Below are positions 18,492-29,921 of a stretch of DNA of 64,000 nt, piece after piece. The translations under genes and the position numbers were made by a program. Every line of letters starts with the position of its first letter. Within the stretch, counting starts at the first letter, position 1. This DNA is from Pseudoruegeria sp. SK021. Lineage in GTDB: Bacteria; Pseudomonadota; Alphaproteobacteria; Rhodobacterales; Rhodobacteraceae. The notes under the pieces are model-generated. The model was given only the letters and a program-made list of their open reading frames with translations. It searched no databases and was not told the origin of the DNA. The stretch lies in contig NZ_MTBG01000002.1 of the NCBI RefSeq assembly GCF_002119405.1, positions 62,001-126,000 of the forward strand. Reading direction: 5' to 3'.

Positions 18492-19073
18492 ATGCTCCTC
18501 CTGATCGACAACTACGACAGCTTTACCTACAATCTCGTGCATTATTTGGGCGACCTTGGCGCCGATGTCACCGTCCACCGTAATGACACCCTCAGCGTTG
18601 CGGAAGCCCTTGCCTTACGGCCTGAGGCGATCGTGTTATCGCCCGGCCCCTGCGACCCTGATCAAGCCGGCATCTGCCTTGATCTGACCATAGCGGCGGC
18701 GGACGCAGGAATTCCGTTGCTCGGCGTGTGCCTTGGGCACCAAACCATCGGGCAGGCCTTCGGCGGCAAGGTCGTGCGCTGCCACGAAATCGTCCATGGC
18801 AAACTTGGCGCAATGCACCATGACGGTGCTGGCGTGTTCGCAGGCTTGCCGTCGCCTTTGTCCGCGACCCGCTATCATTCTTTGGTGGTCGACCGTGACA
18901 GCCTGCCCGCATGCCTTGAGGTGACTGCATGGCTAGAAGACGGCACCATCATGGGCCTGCGCCACCGCGACCACGCCATTGAAGGCGTGCAGTTTCATCC
19001 CGAAAGCATCGCCTCGGAACACGGCCATGCCATGCTGAAGACCTTTCTCGAGCGTGTGGCGGTATCGGCATGA
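18492..19073 (+). CDS. trpG: Anthranilate synthase component II (glutamine amidotransferase)
   Basis: 193 residues. A class I glutamine amidotransferase that supplies ammonia to Trp[15 protein letters not shown] starts the protein; the nucleophile is Cys80 in [15 protein letters not shown], and the His-Glu pair lies in [13 protein letters not shown]. Upstream in-frame codons reach back to 18330 but cross the opposed neighbour; ATG 18492 gives the family N-terminus. It overlaps trpD by 4 bases, starting the run trpG-trpD-trpC-moaC-moeA. Confidence 0.96.
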   Translation: MLLLIDNYDSFTYNLVHYLGDLGADVTVHRNDTLSVAEALALRPEAIVLSPGPCDPDQAGICLDLTIAAADAGIPLLGVCLGHQTIGQAFGGKVVRCHEIVHGKLGAMHHDGAGVFAGLPSPLSATRYHSLVVDRDSLPACLEVTAWLEDGTIMGLRHRDHAIEGVQFHPESIASEHGHAMLKTFLERVAVSA

Positions 19074-20092
19074 GCCCTGACCTGAAGCCCCTGATCGGAC
19101 TGGCCGCCGAAGGCCCGTTGACCTCGGCGCAGGCCCGCACGGCCTTTACCGCGCTGTTTGAAGGCAATGCGACCCCCAGCCAGATTGGCGGCTTTCTGAT
19201 GGCGCTGCGCACCCGCGGCGAAACCGTCGAGGAAATCGCCGCTGCCGCCTCTGTGATGCGCGAGAAATGCAGCCCGGTCATCGCACCTGAGGGGGCGATG
19301 GATATTGTCGGCACTGGTGGCGACGGCAAAGGCACATTGAATATCTCGACCGCCACTGCTTTTGTTGTGGCAGGCGCAGGCGTGCCCGTTGCCAAGCACG
19401 GCAACCGCAATCTCAGTTCGAAATCTGGTGCGGCCGATGCGCTGGCGCAGATGGGAATCAACGTGATGATCGGGCCGGAAGCCGTTGAAAAGGCTTTGCA
19501 GGATGTGGGCATCTGCTTCATGATGGCCCCCATGCATCATCCAGCGATGAAATACGTCATGCCCTCACGGACCGAGCTTGGCACCCGCACAATATTCAAT
19601 ATTCTGGGGCCGCTTACCAATCCAGCCGGGGTCAAACGACAATTGACCGGGGCGTTTTCCAGCGATCTGATCCGGCCGATGGCCGAAACGCTTCTAGCCC
19701 TTGGATCAGAGGCTGCGTGGCTGGTGCATGGTGGCGACGGGACCGACGAAATCGCGATTTCGGCACCCTCTGAGGTGGCGGTTCTGAAGGACGGCACCGT
19801 GTCCATGATCACAGTCCACCCCGAGGATGCGGGCCTACCCGTACATCCATTCGAAGATATTCTGGGCGGCAGTCCGGCCCATAACGGTGCCGCCTTCCGG
19901 GCTCTGCTTGACGGTGCGCCCGGCGCGTATCGGGATGCAGTATGCTTCAACGCGGCGGCGGCTCTGGTCATCGCCGAACGGGCGGCAACCCTGTCCGACG
20001 GGGTCTCCCTGGCACGAGAAAGTATTGACAGCGGCAAAGCCCGCGACAAAGTCCAGGGCTTAGCCCGGGCGACAAGCGAGGCAACACAATGA
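19070..20092 (+). CDS. trpD: Anthranilate phosphoribosyltransferase
   Basis: 340 residues. It transfers phosphoribose from PRPP to anthranilate. Signature segments are [24 protein letters not shown] (the glycine-rich PRPP loop), [21 protein letters not shown] and [16 protein letters not shown]. The start ATG lies in the trpG stop and the gene's end overlaps trpC by 4 bases, which indicates tight translational coupling. Confidence 0.97.
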   Translation: MSPDLKPLIGLAAEGPLTSAQARTAFTALFEGNATPSQIGGFLMALRTRGETVEEIAAAASVMREKCSPVIAPEGAMDIVGTGGDGKGTLNISTATAFVVAGAGVPVAKHGNRNLSSKSGAADALAQMGINVMIGPEAVEKALQDVGICFMMAPMHHPAMKYVMPSRTELGTRTIFNILGPLTNPAGVKRQLTGAFSSDLIRPMAETLLALGSEAAWLVHGGDGTDEIAISAPSEVAVLKDGTVSMITVHPEDAGLPVHPFEDILGGSPAHNGAAFRALLDGAPGAYRDAVCFNAAAALVIAERAATLSDGVSLARESIDSGKARDKVQGLARATSEATQ

Positions 20093-20901
20093 TCCCCACC
20101 GTTCTGGACCGTATCAAGGCTTACAAGCTTGAGGAAATCGCCGCGCGAAAAAGCGCTGTGCCCCTTGCTGATCTTGAAGCAAATGCCCGTGATGCCAGCC
20201 CGGTTCGCGGCTTTCACGACGCGCTTCTGCGCGCCCGTCAACAAGGCTATGGGTTGATCGCAGAGGTTAAAAAAGCCAGCCCATCCAAGGGCTTGATCCG
20301 CGCGGATTTTGACCCACCGGCTCTGGCCGCAGCCTATGAAGCGGGCGGCGCCGCCTGTTTGTCGGTGCTGACCGACGCGCCATCCTTCTTGGGGGACGAT
20401 TCCTTTTTGGTGCAAGCCCGCGCGGAAACTTCCCTGCCGGTCCTGCGCAAAGACTTTTTGTTCGACCCCTATCAAGTGACGGAATCCCGCGCCTTGGGGG
20501 CTGATTGCATTCTGATCATCATGGCATGTGTCAGTGACGAACAGGCCGCCGAACTTGAATCCGCTGCCTTTGCTTGGGGCATGGATGTGCTGATTGAAGT
20601 CCACGATGAACAGGAACTGGACCGCGCCGGCCTGCTGACCTCGCCGATGATTGGGATCAACAATCGCAATCTGCACACATTCGACACGACGTTAGACACG
20701 ACCCGGACGCTGGCGCGGCGGGTCCCCGTCGATCGGACCATCGTTGCCGAATCCGGGTTATCGACGCCAGAGGACCTTGCGGATTTGGCCGCCTATGGGG
20801 TTCGGTGCTTCTTGATTGGCGAAAGCCTGATGCGCCAGCCCGACGTGACCTTCGCCACCCGCCATCTGCTTAGCGCACCGTTGCGATCAGGGGGGGTCTG
20901 A
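20089..20901 (+). CDS. trpC: Indole-3-glycerol phosphate synthase
   Basis: 270-residue TIM-barrel enzyme that closes the indole ring. Seen are [21 protein letters not shown] (substrate and catalytic Lys), [39 protein letters not shown] and [12 protein letters not shown]. It is a free-standing TrpC, not fused to TrpF, as usual in alphaproteobacteria; trpF, trpB and trpA are not in the window. Its stop overlaps the moaC start by one base. Confidence 0.97.
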   Translation: MIPTVLDRIKAYKLEEIAARKSAVPLADLEANARDASPVRGFHDALLRARQQGYGLIAEVKKASPSKGLIRADFDPPALAAAYEAGGAACLSVLTDAPSFLGDDSFLVQARAETSLPVLRKDFLFDPYQVTESRALGADCILIIMACVSDEQAAELESAAFAWGMDVLIEVHDEQELDRAGLLTSPMIGINNRNLHTFDTTLDTTRTLARRVPVDRTIVAESGLSTPEDLADLAAYGVRCFLIGESLMRQPDVTFATRHLLSAPLRSGGV

Positions 20902-21383
20902 TGGAGGCCCGGCTCAGTCATTTTGACGCCAAGGGCGATGCCCATATGGTCGACGTATCGGATAAGCCCATCACTTCTCGCGTTGCCGAGGCATCTGGCT
21001 GCATTAAAATGACGCCGGAAACCTTTGAAATCATTTCCGATGGTCGCGCGAAAAAAGGTGACGTCTTGGCGGTTGCGCGTCTGGCTGGCATCATGGCGAC
21101 CAAGAAAACCGCCGATTTGATCCCTCTGTGCCACCCCTTACCTATCAGCAATGTCCGCCTTGAGCTGTCCCTTGATGCGGCACTGCCCGGAGTGCAAATC
21201 GTGGCGACAGTCAAGACGACCGGTCAAACCGGCGTCGAGATGGAGGCCCTCACCGCCGTGTCTGTCGCGGCATTGACCGTCTACGACATGGTCAAGGCCG
21301 TTGAAAAATCCATGGTCATTTCCGACATTCGCCTCACCTACAAAGACGGCGGAAAGTCGGGCCGCTTCGTCGCAGAGGGATGA
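20901..21383 (+). CDS. moaC: Cyclic pyranopterin monophosphate synthase
   Basis: 160 residues. It acts in the first stage of molybdenum cofactor synthesis, forming cyclic pyranopterin phosphate from the MoaA product. Motifs: [50 protein letters not shown], and [23 protein letters not shown]. Its place after trpGDC is a known Rhodobacterales order. It is translationally coupled to trpC (shared TGATG). Confidence 0.97.
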   Translation: MEARLSHFDAKGDAHMVDVSDKPITSRVAEASGCIKMTPETFEIISDGRAKKGDVLAVARLAGIMATKKTADLIPLCHPLPISNVRLELSLDAALPGVQIVATVKTTGQTGVEMEALTAVSVAALTVYDMVKAVEKSMVISDIRLTYKDGGKSGRFVAEG

Positions 21384-21390
21384 GCCTGTC

Positions 21391-22563
21391 GTGATCCCTG
21401 TCTCTGAAGCACTGGATCGAATTTTCGCGTTATTGCAACCCCTTGCCGCCGAACCTGTTGCGCTACGAAACGCCTGTGGCCGCGTGTTGGCCGAAGATGC
21501 CGTCGCCACCCGCGATCAGCCGCCGTTTGCCGCCTCGGCAATGGATGGCTACGCAGTCGCCAGTGACCGCATCGCCCCCGGCGCGCGTTTTACCGTGATC
21601 GGCGAAGCGGCGGCCGGTCAGCGGTATCCCGGACAGCTTTTTTCAGGTCAAGCCGTCCGTATCTTTACCGGTGCGCCGGTTCCCGCTGGAGCCGACAGGA
21701 TCGTCATCCAAGAAGACGTGACGGTGGACGGCAACGACATTATTTTGTCCGAAAACCTTGACGCAGGCACCCATATCCGCCCTGCTGGAGGGGACTTTCG
21801 TGCCGGAGCGCGCCTTCCCGCCGGGACGCGTCTTAGTCCTGCGGACGTCGCATTACTTGCGGCCATGAACATCCCGTCTGTGCGGGTGCATCGCCGCCCG
21901 ATTGTGGGGCTATTAACCACCGGGGACGAGTTGGTGATGCCCGGCACATCCCCCTCAGAAGATCAAATTCTGTCCTCGAACGGCTATGGCCTCGCTGCCT
22001 TGCTGGAACGCGAAGGGGCGCTGGTGCGCCTGTTGCCCATCGCCCGCGATCGGATCGGGGCCTTGCAGACCGTTTTGGCTTTGACCGCTGGCTGCGATCT
22101 GGTTGTGACAACCGGCGGGGCTTCCGTCGGGGATCACGACCTGATTGGAAACATGGCCGCCGATCTTGGACTGTCCCGATCCTTCTACACAGTCGCAATG
22201 CGGCCGGGAAAACCAATGATGGCGGGGATACTGGCCGGAATCCCCCTGATTGGACTTCCCGGAAATCCCGTCTCCTCAATGGTTTGCGGAACGATCTTCA
22301 TTCTTCCATCGTTACGGGTGCTGATGGGCTTGCCGGCGCAGCCCGCGCCCAGATCAACCGCGCGACTGGCAGTTGCCCTTACGGCGAACGGCCCGCGTGA
22401 GCATTACATGCGCGCATGGCTAGAGGCCGGCGAAGTCACTGTGTTCGACCGTCAGGACAGCAGCTTGCAATCGGTTCTGTCGCGATCAAACGCGCTCGTG
22501 GTTCGCCCGCCCAACGCCCCGATGATGGATGCCGGCGCCACGGTCGACGTGGTTCTTCTCTGA
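21391..22563 (+). CDS. moeA: Molybdopterin molybdenumtransferase
   Basis: 390 residues from GTG 21391. It inserts molybdate into adenylated molybdopterin. Motifs are the N-terminal RDQPPFAASAMDGYAV, the IFTGAPVPAGADRIVIQED segment, LLTTGDELV, VVTTGGASVGDHDLI and GLPGNPVSSMV. The GTG has AGAGGGA about 10 bases upstream inside the end of moaC. The open frame extends back to 21301 but that part overlaps moaC and is unlike the family. Confidence 0.94.
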   Translation: MIPVSEALDRIFALLQPLAAEPVALRNACGRVLAEDAVATRDQPPFAASAMDGYAVASDRIAPGARFTVIGEAAAGQRYPGQLFSGQAVRIFTGAPVPAGADRIVIQEDVTVDGNDIILSENLDAGTHIRPAGGDFRAGARLPAGTRLSPADVALLAAMNIPSVRVHRRPIVGLLTTGDELVMPGTSPSEDQILSSNGYGLAALLEREGALVRLLPIARDRIGALQTVLALTAGCDLVVTTGGASVGDHDLIGNMAADLGLSRSFYTVAMRPGKPMMAGILAGIPLIGLPGNPVSSMVCGTIFILPSLRVLMGLPAQPAPRSTARLAVALTANGPREHYMRAWLEAGEVTVFDRQDSSLQSVLSRSNALVVRPPNAPMMDAGATVDVVLL

Positions 22564-22572
22564 GGTGAAAGG

Positions 22573-22601
22573 TTGACACAAACCGGGAACGCGCATAGAA
22601 C
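22573..22601 (+). promoter_or_regulatory. lexA promoter with LexA (SOS) box
   Basis: A perfect alphaproteobacterial LexA box, GAAC-gcgcata-GAAC (22587-22601), lies 45 bp before the lexA start. A -35-like TTGACA (22573-22578) precedes it, and the box overlaps where the -10 would fall (catagaa). Binding would block RNA polymerase, giving LexA self-repression. The spacing is read directly from the sequence; use by LexA is inferred from the known GTTC/GAAC-N7 consensus of this class. Confidence 0.82.
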
Positions 22602-22645
22602 GTTTCGGAAACATAGGCTTGTGTCTTGTCCTTGGAGTGCCGAAA

Positions 22646-23353
22646 ATGTTGACACAGAAGCAACTGGACCTTCTTAAATTCATTCATATCCGCGTCCAGC
22701 GCGATGGCGTGCCGCCGTCCTTCGATGAGATGAAAGAGGCGCTCGATCTGAGATCGAAGTCGGGCATTCACCGTCTGATCACTGCGTTGGAGGATCGCGG
22801 GTTTATCCGGCGATTGGCCCACAAGGCCCGGGCGCTGGAGATCGTTAAACTTCCCGATGCCATCGACCCCGCCGGGTTCCGCCCACGGGTCATTGATGGC
22901 ATTGCCGCGCCTGAGGTGGCCGCGCCGATCCCGGCAAATTCTCAACCGTCCGGGCGGGCTGGCAACGAAATCCCTCTTTTGGGGCGGATCGCAGCTGGTG
23001 GCCCGATTAGCGCCGTCCCGAGCGACGGCTATAATGTGGTGGTGCCGCCGCAGATGGTAGCAGGAACCGGTGCACATTATGCGCTTGAGGTGCGGGGCGA
23101 CTCGATGATCGACGCGGGCATCAATGACGGCGATGTGGTGGTGATCCGCGAAGGTAGCAGCGCTGAGAATGGCGAAATTGTCGTCGCGGCGTTTCAGGAT
23201 CAAAACGAATACAGCGTGACCCTGAAACGGTTTCGCCGGCGCGGTGGCGCAATCGCGCTGGAGGCCGCCAACCCGGCCTATGAAACCCGGGTATTCCGCG
23301 CCGATCAGGTGGAAATTCAGGGCAAATTGGTCGGTTTGATCCGCAATTACTGA
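22646..23353 (+). CDS. lexA: LexA SOS repressor
   Basis: 235 residues. The N-terminal winged helix begins [13 protein letters not shown], with recognition helix [18 protein letters not shown]. The cleavage site is the Ala117-Gly118 bond in [10 protein letters not shown], and the peptidase dyad is Ser153 (RGDSM) and Lys194 (TLKRF). The start ATG 22646 has GGAG 8 bases upstream; an in-frame codon at 22619 lies before that site and is rejected. It is controlled by the LexA box just upstream. Its 3' end overlaps the convergent comEC gene by 7 bases. Confidence 0.97.
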   Translation: MLTQKQLDLLKFIHIRVQRDGVPPSFDEMKEALDLRSKSGIHRLITALEDRGFIRRLAHKARALEIVKLPDAIDPAGFRPRVIDGIAAPEVAAPIPANSQPSGRAGNEIPLLGRIAAGGPISAVPSDGYNVVVPPQMVAGTGAHYALEVRGDSMIDAGINDGDVVVIREGSSAENGEIVVAAFQDQNEYSVTLKRFRRRGGAIALEAANPAYETRVFRADQVEIQGKLVGLIRNY

Positions 23354-25518
23354 GCCTGTTCTGGCGGATTTGCGTCTCTGGTGTCCACCCGACTACCGGT
23401 GGTCAGTGCTATCATAATCCGGTCAAGGATGACTTGTGCATCGCGTTCCAATTCAGGAACGCGATGCGGCCGCCCCGCGCGCAGATCGCGGGAGTTCCAC
23501 AAACGATAACCCGTCACTTGGCGTACTGACTGCACCGCCACCGGCGATTGCCGCAGCGCCAGCGCACCTGACAGCGTGAGGATCTCTGGGTCCAGCACAA
23601 GGCAAGTCGCCGTCGCGCCCACCGGTTTGCTGGCAATCAGGATGGTGGTCGCATTGCAGGGGTCCGCGCTGGCCGTCAGGGCGCGACCGGCCATCTGGGT
23701 CAGACGCGCGGCACCTAGGTCCACCTGAAATCCATCGCCGGTCTCATAAGGCTTGGCGCGTTGGAACGCCGTGTCACGATCAGACCGATCCCCATCGTTT
23801 TCCAACCAGCCTTCCGCCGCGAACCCATCGCCTTTGGGCTTGTTCAGGGCGCGTCCGCCCGGCGTCATGACGCCAACAAGCGTGGCTGTGTCCGAGATCA
23901 GAAGATAAGGCCGCTCTGCGTCAATCCACAGCCATACCGCCAGAACGGTCGGGATGAGCCCGACAAGCCGCAGGCGCCCTTGCCACAGAATAATCCAGAT
24001 CAGCCCCAAGATCATCATCGGCAAGATCATCGGTGGCGGTTGCGGGATCAGCCGCACAGCCCCATCCATCTTCGACACGGCGGTAGCGACACCAAGGATC
24101 CAGCGGATGCCCACCCCCATGATCCAAAGCCCGACCCAGCCCAATCCAAACGGGCTGAGGCACGCCGCCAGCACCGCAGCCGGGATGACGACACTGCCCA
24201 TCAAGGGGACTGTCAGCAAATTTGCGATCAAGCCATAGGTGGCACTTTGATTGAAGTGCGCTGCGGCAATGGGCGCGGTCGCAATGCCGGCCACGGCAGA
24301 CGAAATGATCAACGACAGTACCCCACGCGCCCATTTCGGGATCGGCAGTCGCGCCCCTGAGCGCATCTCGCCAAATACCCAAACCAAGGCTGTCGTGGCC
24401 GCAAAGGACATCTGAAATCCGGGGCTGAGCAAAGATTCCGGGGCCAGAACCAGCACGATCAGCGCGGCAAGCGCCACCGACCGCAAGGTTAAGGCTCGGC
24501 GATCCAGCAGCACCGCGCACAGCATCACCGCCACCATGATAAAGGCGCGTTGGGTCGAGACATTGCCGCCGGACAAACCCAGATACGCCAGCGCCGCAAA
24601 CAGCGCCAGAATCGCGCCGACCTTCTTGGCGGGAACGCGCAATGCCACCGCCGGGACAAGCGCGATCCCATAACGCACGGCGGCAAAGACAAATGCCGTC
24701 AGCAACCCAATATGCAGGCCAGAGATCGCAAGAAGATGCGCAAGATTGCTGTCCCGCATCACTGATAAAGTCTCGCCGGTCAGACCAGACCGATCGCCGG
24801 TCACAAGCGCGGCTGCGAAAGCGCCGACCTGCCCCGGCAACTGGGCCTGAACCGCTGCGGACAGACCCAACCGGAATCTATTCAGCGCCAGCAACGGCTT
24901 GCCCGGTTGCGGCGGGTCAAGCCCAAGCACCGGCGTCCGCGTATAGCCGACCGCGCCGAGTTGTTGGAACCACGCCATCCGCTGAAAGTCGAAGCCATAA
25001 GGCTCCACCGGTCCGCCCGGCGGCGACAAATGCCCGGTCAGGATCACCCGCAATCCCGGTACCGGATCAATAAACCCCTGCCTGCCGTGCAACGATACCC
25101 GCACAATCCGGGGGGTTCGCGCCGGCGATGTCCGCTCCAGAACCACTTGATCCAAAGTCAGCCGTGGCTTTTCACTTTGCGACCGGTCCACGGCGATCAC
25201 CCGCCCTTCAATCGCGCCATAATAGCGATATTCCATCACCGGCGCGGCGCGAAGATGGCTCCGCGCCCCGGCCAGCAGAAACCCCAACAGGATCAACACC
25301 ACAGCCGACAAAAGCGGCGACAGTGTCTCGCCACTGCTGCGCGCTACCGTTGCGAGCACAATGGCCAACCCCGCCACCACACCGTAGTCAAGGACCGAAG
25401 GTTCGAACCGAAGAGAGAAAAAAAGTCCGATCCCCAGCGCCAGAAAAACCGGCATCCAGACAAAGAGGTGACCGCGTTGCGCAGCGATCATAAGGCCAAT
25501 CCGGGCCGGTCGTGCCAT
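23347..25518 (-). CDS. comEC: ComEC/Rec2 family DNA-uptake channel protein
   Basis: 723 residues, polytopic. An N-terminal soluble part (about 60-215, DUF4131/OB-like) is followed by the competence domain with [20 protein letters not shown] and [23 protein letters not shown]. Further on come [16 protein letters not shown] and many helices. ComEC proteins form the inner-membrane channel for single-stranded DNA in natural transformation. The C-terminal beta-lactamase-like nuclease domain of longer homologues looks short or absent here. ATG 25518 is chosen because AGGAGG (25528-25533) precedes it by 9 bases. Confidence 0.9.
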   Translation of the reverse strand: MARPARIGLMIAAQRGHLFVWMPVFLALGIGLFFSLRFEPSVLDYGVVAGLAIVLATVARSSGETLSPLLSAVVLILLGFLLAGARSHLRAAPVMEYRYYGAIEGRVIAVDRSQSEKPRLTLDQVVLERTSPARTPRIVRVSLHGRQGFIDPVPGLRVILTGHLSPPGGPVEPYGFDFQRMAWFQQLGAVGYTRTPVLGLDPPQPGKPLLALNRFRLGLSAAVQAQLPGQVGAFAAALVTGDRSGLTGETLSVMRDSNLAHLLAISGLHIGLLTAFVFAAVRYGIALVPAVALRVPAKKVGAILALFAALAYLGLSGGNVSTQRAFIMVAVMLCAVLLDRRALTLRSVALAALIVLVLAPESLLSPGFQMSFAATTALVWVFGEMRSGARLPIPKWARGVLSLIISSAVAGIATAPIAAAHFNQSATYGLIANLLTVPLMGSVVIPAAVLAACLSPFGLGWVGLWIMGVGIRWILGVATAVSKMDGAVRLIPQPPPMILPMMILGLIWIILWQGRLRLVGLIPTVLAVWLWIDAERPYLLISDTATLVGVMTPGGRALNKPKGDGFAAEGWLENDGDRSDRDTAFQRAKPYETGDGFQVDLGAARLTQMAGRALTASADPCNATTILIASKPVGATATCLVLDPEILTLSGALALRQSPVAVQSVRQVTGYRLWNSRDLRAGRPHRVPELERDAQVILDRIMIALTTGSRVDTRDANPPEQAQ

Positions 25519-25657
25519 GCTCCGGCACCTCCTGACCACCATCGCAGGTTCAGGTTAAATTAATCGTAGTTGCGAAAAGGTTAACGCTGGACGCACGGGC
25601 GGGTCTTTACCCGCGCAAGCGCGCCGCTTATGACAAGCCATGCCCAAAGGAGCCCTC

Positions 25658-27061
25658 ATGTCCGACACCCAAATCGTCACCCGCTTTGCCCCATCTCCGA
25701 CCGGGTTTCTGCATATCGGGGGGGCGCGTACTGCCCTGTTCAACTGGCTGTTTGCCCGTGGTCGCGGCGGCAAATTTCTGCTGCGGATCGAAGACACTGA
25801 CCGCGCCCGGTCCACCCCCGAAGCCACCGCAGCCATCCTTGACGGGCTGGCGTGGCTGAAACTGGATCACGACGACGAGGCCGTCAGCCAACACGCCAGA
25901 ATGGACCGCCATGCCGAGGTCGCACTGCAAATGCTGGACAGCGGCCATGCCTATAAGTGTTTTGCAACGCAAGACGAGATTGCCGCGTTCCGTGACGCCG
26001 CCCGGGCCGAGGGGCGCTCGACGCTGTTCCGCTCGCCGTGGCGCGATGCGGACCCTGCCGATCACCCCGATTTGCCCTATGTGGTGCGGATCAAAGCGCC
26101 GCTGGACGGCGACACAGTGATCAAGGACGAAGTGCAAGGGGATGTCAAAATCCGCAACAGCGAGTTGGACGACATGGTCTGCCTGCGCTCGGACGGCACT
26201 CCGACCTATATGCTGGCCGTTGTGGTCGATGACCATGACATGGGCGTGACCCATGTGATCCGCGGCGACGACCATCTGAACAATGCCGCCCGCCAGTTGC
26301 AGGTCTATCGCGCCATGGGCTGGGCTGAACCGGTCTGGGCTCATATCCCGCTGATTCACGGTCCTGACGGCAAGAAGCTGTCGAAACGCCACGGTGCCTT
26401 GGGCGTCGAAGAATACCGTGCCATGGGATATCCGGTCGAAGGCCTGCGCAACTATCTGACACGCCTCGGCTGGAGCCATGGTGACGACGAGGTTTTCACC
26501 ACGGAACAGGCCCTCGAGTGGTTCAACCTTGAGGGAATCGGACGGGCGCCCGCCCGGTTCGATTTCAAGAAGCTGGAAAACGTCGCGGGTCAACATATCG
26601 CGATGACCGACGACGCCGCGTTGATGACAGAGATCGCGACATTTCTGGCCGCAACGGGTGCGCCTGCGCTTACAGACGCGCAAAAGGATGGCCTGAACCG
26701 TGCCCTATATTGCCTGAAAGACCGCGCGAAGACACTTCCGCAACTCCTTGATAAAGCGCACTTCATCTTAGAGATTCGCCCGCTGGAACTGGACGAAAAA
26801 TCGGCCAAGGCAATAGATACTGTATCCCGTGGTATACTGCGTGAATTGACGCCGCACCTGCAAAATGCTAATTGGAGCCGCAACGCACTTGAGGAGATCG
26901 TAGCTACCGTCGCCGAAGCACATTCGGTCAAAGCCGGAAACGTTGCACAGCCCTTAAGAGCAGCGTTGGCAGGTCGATCGGTATCCCCAAGCGTCTTTGA
27001 CATGATGCTTATTCTCGGTCGGGATGAAACTCTTTCCCGCATCGCAGACGTTATGGACTGA
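25658..27061 (+). CDS. gltX: Glutamyl-tRNA synthetase
   Basis: 467 residues, class I synthetase that charges tRNA-Glu. The ATP-binding HIGH motif is HIGG (19-22 in [15 protein letters not shown]) and the KMSKS motif reads KLSKR in [13 protein letters not shown]. The C-terminal anticodon-binding domain is helical. The start ATG 25658 follows AAAGGAG (25646-25652). It lies about 90 bp before gltA and is probably transcribed with it; glutamate charging and citrate synthase are neighbours in many Rhodobacterales. Confidence 0.96.
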   Translation: MSDTQIVTRFAPSPTGFLHIGGARTALFNWLFARGRGGKFLLRIEDTDRARSTPEATAAILDGLAWLKLDHDDEAVSQHARMDRHAEVALQMLDSGHAYKCFATQDEIAAFRDAARAEGRSTLFRSPWRDADPADHPDLPYVVRIKAPLDGDTVIKDEVQGDVKIRNSELDDMVCLRSDGTPTYMLAVVVDDHDMGVTHVIRGDDHLNNAARQLQVYRAMGWAEPVWAHIPLIHGPDGKKLSKRHGALGVEEYRAMGYPVEGLRNYLTRLGWSHGDDEVFTTEQALEWFNLEGIGRAPARFDFKKLENVAGQHIAMTDDAALMTEIATFLAATGAPALTDAQKDGLNRALYCLKDRAKTLPQLLDKAHFILEIRPLELDEKSAKAIDTVSRGILRELTPHLQNANWSRNALEEIVATVAEAHSVKAGNVAQPLRAALAGRSVSPSVFDMMLILGRDETLSRIADVMD

Positions 27062-27152
27062 GGCCAGGCCCACGCGCGGACTGACCCAGACCAAGAGATG
27101 GACCAAATCGGCCGCCGCGACGCGCGCCCACCCGGCAACAGAGGTAAATAAA

Positions 27153-28448
27153 ATGGCAGACGATAAGAAAACCGCGACCCTGAGCTTTGGGGGCAAGACG
27201 CTCGACTTGCCAATCTATACGCCGACCTTGGGACCAGATGTCATCGACATCTCGAAACTCTATGCCCAAGGTGACGTCTTCACCTATGATCCTGGCTTCA
27301 CCTCCACCGCCGCCTGCGAATCGACCATCACGTTCATCGATGGCGAAGAGGGCGTTCTGCTGCATCGGGGCTATCCGATTGATCAACTGGCCGCAGAATC
27401 GCATTACCTTGAGGTCTGCTATCTGCTTCTTTACGGTGAGTTGCCCACCGGTGCGCAGTTGGAAGATTTCGAAGCCCGCGTCACCCATCACACCATGCTG
27501 CACGAGCAGATGCGCAACTTCTTCTCGGGCTTCCGCCGCGATGCGCACCCGATGGCGGTTATGGTTGGGATCGTCGGCGCGATGTCGGCCTTCTATCACG
27601 ACAGCACCGACATTTCGGATCCGTGGCAGCGCGAAGTGGCCTCAATCCGCCTGATCGCCAAGATGCCGACGATTGCGGCATGGGCGTTCAAGTATCACAC
27701 CGGCCAGCCGTTCGTGTACCCGCGCAACGATCTGGACTATGCGTCGAACTTCCTGCGCATGTGTTTTTCGGTTCCGGCCGAGGAATATGAAGTCAATCCG
27801 ATCCTCAGCCGCGCCATGGACCGGATCTTCACGCTGCACGCCGATCACGAACAGAACGCATCAACCTCGACCGTGCGTCTGGCCTCGTCCTCGGGTGCCA
27901 ACCCGTTTGCCTGTATCGCAGCGGGCATCGCCTGCTTGTGGGGGCCGGCCCATGGCGGCGCGAACCAAGCTTGTCTGGAAATGCTCAAGGAAATCGGCAC
28001 CGTTGACCGGATTCCAGAGTTCATCGCCCGCGCCAAAGACAAGAACGATCCGTTCCGCCTGATGGGCTTTGGCCACCGGGTCTACAAGAACTTCGATCCG
28101 CGCGCGACGGTGATGAAGCAGTCCGCCGACGAAGTGCTGGAACTGCTCGGCGTCGAGGACAACCCGATCCTTCAGGTTGCCAAGGAACTGGAAAAGCAGG
28201 CTTTGGCCGATCCGTATTTCCACGACAAGAAACTGTTCCCGAACGTCGACTTCTATTCCGGCATCATCCTTGAAGCGATGGGCTTTCCCACCTCGATGTT
28301 CACGCCAATTTTCGCAGTATCGCGGACGGTTGGCTGGATTTCTCAGTGGAAAGAAATGCTCAACGATCCGGCACAGCGGATCGGTCGCCCGCGTCAGCTT
28401 TATGTGGGCGCCGAAAAGCGCGACTACGTGGATGTTGAAAACCGCTGA
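27153..28448 (+). CDS. gltA: Citrate synthase (type II)
   Basis: 431 residues, entry enzyme of the TCA cycle. Catalytic segments include [17 protein letters not shown] (first His), [20 protein letters not shown] (second His) and [16 protein letters not shown] (Asp). The N-terminal beta-rich region ([21 protein letters not shown]) marks the gram-negative hexameric, NADH-regulated type. ATG 27153 follows agaggtaaataaa; the open frame upstream overlaps gltX and is not used. It is closed by a strong terminator at 28472. Confidence 0.97.
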   Translation: MADDKKTATLSFGGKTLDLPIYTPTLGPDVIDISKLYAQGDVFTYDPGFTSTAACESTITFIDGEEGVLLHRGYPIDQLAAESHYLEVCYLLLYGELPTGAQLEDFEARVTHHTMLHEQMRNFFSGFRRDAHPMAVMVGIVGAMSAFYHDSTDISDPWQREVASIRLIAKMPTIAAWAFKYHTGQPFVYPRNDLDYASNFLRMCFSVPAEEYEVNPILSRAMDRIFTLHADHEQNASTSTVRLASSSGANPFACIAAGIACLWGPAHGGANQACLEMLKEIGTVDRIPEFIARAKDKNDPFRLMGFGHRVYKNFDPRATVMKQSADEVLELLGVEDNPILQVAKELEKQALADPYFHDKKLFPNVDFYSGIILEAMGFPTSMFTPIFAVSRTVGWISQWKEMLNDPAQRIGRPRQLYVGAEKRDYVDVENR

Positions 28449-28471
28449 TCCAGCGGCGTTCCAACGATATG

Positions 28472-28502
28472 AAAAAGCCCCGGCACTGTCCGGGGCTTTT
28501 TT
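28472..28502 (+). terminator. Rho-independent terminator of gltA
   Basis: A 12-bp stem aaaaagccccgg / ccggggcttttt with loop cactgt, ending in a T-run. Because of the A-run on its other side it can also serve the convergent amidase gene. Confidence 0.92.
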
Positions 28503-28536
28503 ATACTTGGCCAGATCGCTGACAGGGCGTTCGACG

Positions 28537-29649
28537 TCAGTTCGACGGGAAATCGGCGCTGCGATCGACCAGGGATAAGCTAGTGTCCATCGGCACGGTG
28601 TGAATCCCGTTTAGCCCGGCCAATACCTCGGCCACAGTCACGCTTTCCAGTTGCTGCGATTGATAGGTCTTAAAGTAATACACTCCGGCCTTGGTATCGG
28701 CTGCCGAGGTCCAGACCGTGTAATCCTGCGCTCCGTCTTCGCTGGGGTCACGGACAAGTCCCTTCGGGATGTCGAAGGCATTCAGCAGATGAAAGGCCTG
28801 AAACACCGCCGCGTCCGAGGTCGCAGGCTGCTCCGCCGTCGCCACAAAGGCCGTGGCCCGAACAAAGCGCGATGGCGGCGTGAAATCACCCGGAAGCCCG
28901 AACATCCCGGTGCCCTGCCCGAAACCCGCAAGCGTTTGCCCATCAATGCTGACCGGCCCGTCGTTATCCGGGCTCAGGCCAATGTAGTTTCGCAGATTGG
29001 TCATGTGCCAATCATAGGCGGGCGAGTTGGTGATGACATGCACCGTATTGTCGAACACTTTCAGCCCGGCGGCGGAATACTCAATGACAATCGCGGCGCC
29101 GGTCGCATCGACCACCGAGTAATGCAACGGCACCACGCCGCCGATCTCTTCGATCACGGTCCCGACCACAGTCATGGCAGGCAAGGCGGCGCGCAGTTCT
29201 TGCACGGTGGCAAAATTGCCCAAAATCCAATTGCCCAACTCCTCGCTTGAAATCACTTGGCTGGCATTCTCAGCGGTCGCGGTTCCGAATTCGGCCTCTC
29301 CCGGAAAGAAGAACGCGCCGAAATACAGGCCCTTTTCATTCATCCCATCAACCGCAACCGTCAGATCCAAGGCGTTCAGGCCGACAAAGCCATAGGTTGT
29401 GGTATAGGTGAACCCGGTCAGGTCTGGGTTCGCGGCCAGCGTTGTGATTTCCGTGCCTGCGGGAATGGCCATGACCTCGGACTGAACGTCAAAGCCAAAT
29501 TCAAGTGTGCGGGCCGAAACCACCCCGGCATCGGCGCCGGTCAGGACAATCCCGGTGCAGGCCTGTGCGGCCACCGCCGAAATCACAAGGCTAACGGAAG
29601 ATGCCGCAGCTAAAAACAAACGCGGCAGAGATCGGTTTTTGGTGCGCAT
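28537..29649 (-). CDS. Exported choloylglycine hydrolase / linear amide C-N hydrolase family protein
   Basis: 370 residues with a signal peptide (about 1-30) ending AVAAQA, directly followed by Cys31 in CTGIVLTG. Cleavage would expose Cys31 as the N-terminal nucleophile, the defining feature of this Ntn-hydrolase family (bile salt hydrolases, penicillin V acylases). Further family segments are SARTLEFGFDVQSEVMAIP, NEKGLYFGAFFFPG, and HVITNSPAYDWHMTNLRNY, with the conserved Asn/Arg pair. In gram-negative bacteria such enzymes act in the periplasm on N-acyl compounds such as acyl-homoserine lactones or penicillin V. The substrate here is unknown. Confidence 0.9.
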   Translation of the reverse strand: MRTKNRSLPRLFLAAASSVSLVISAVAAQACTGIVLTGADAGVVSARTLEFGFDVQSEVMAIPAGTEITTLAANPDLTGFTYTTTYGFVGLNALDLTVAVDGMNEKGLYFGAFFFPGEAEFGTATAENASQVISSEELGNWILGNFATVQELRAALPAMTVVGTVIEEIGGVVPLHYSVVDATGAAIVIEYSAAGLKVFDNTVHVITNSPAYDWHMTNLRNYIGLSPDNDGPVSIDGQTLAGFGQGTGMFGLPGDFTPPSRFVRATAFVATAEQPATSDAAVFQAFHLLNAFDIPKGLVRDPSEDGAQDYTVWTSAADTKAGVYYFKTYQSQQLESVTVAEVLAGLNGIHTVPMDTSLSLVDRSADFPSN

Positions 29650-29921
29650 GACGCCAGTCCTTATACAATCAAAAATATCGGCTCAGGGTGATTTTACCTT
29701 ACCCTAAGTCACTGAACCGACAAAAGGAAATGAATAACGGCCTAAACGTGCCCTGCCGCTGGCCGCCATCCCGGAAAGCCCGGTCATCCTGCCATGCCCC
29801 AAATCCGCCGCCCGTCTTTCAGCCACCAGCCCCCGACTGGGCCAGCCTGCCGCCTTGTCGCCCTTACCTGCCTTGTCTATGACAGCGGCACACTCCCGAA
29901 ATTGACAGAGGCCCACGCCCG

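Noticed and set aside
29688-29882. 64-codon plus-strand frame before purB
   Set aside because: Pro/Arg/Ser-rich translation typical of non-coding high-GC DNA, no family pattern.
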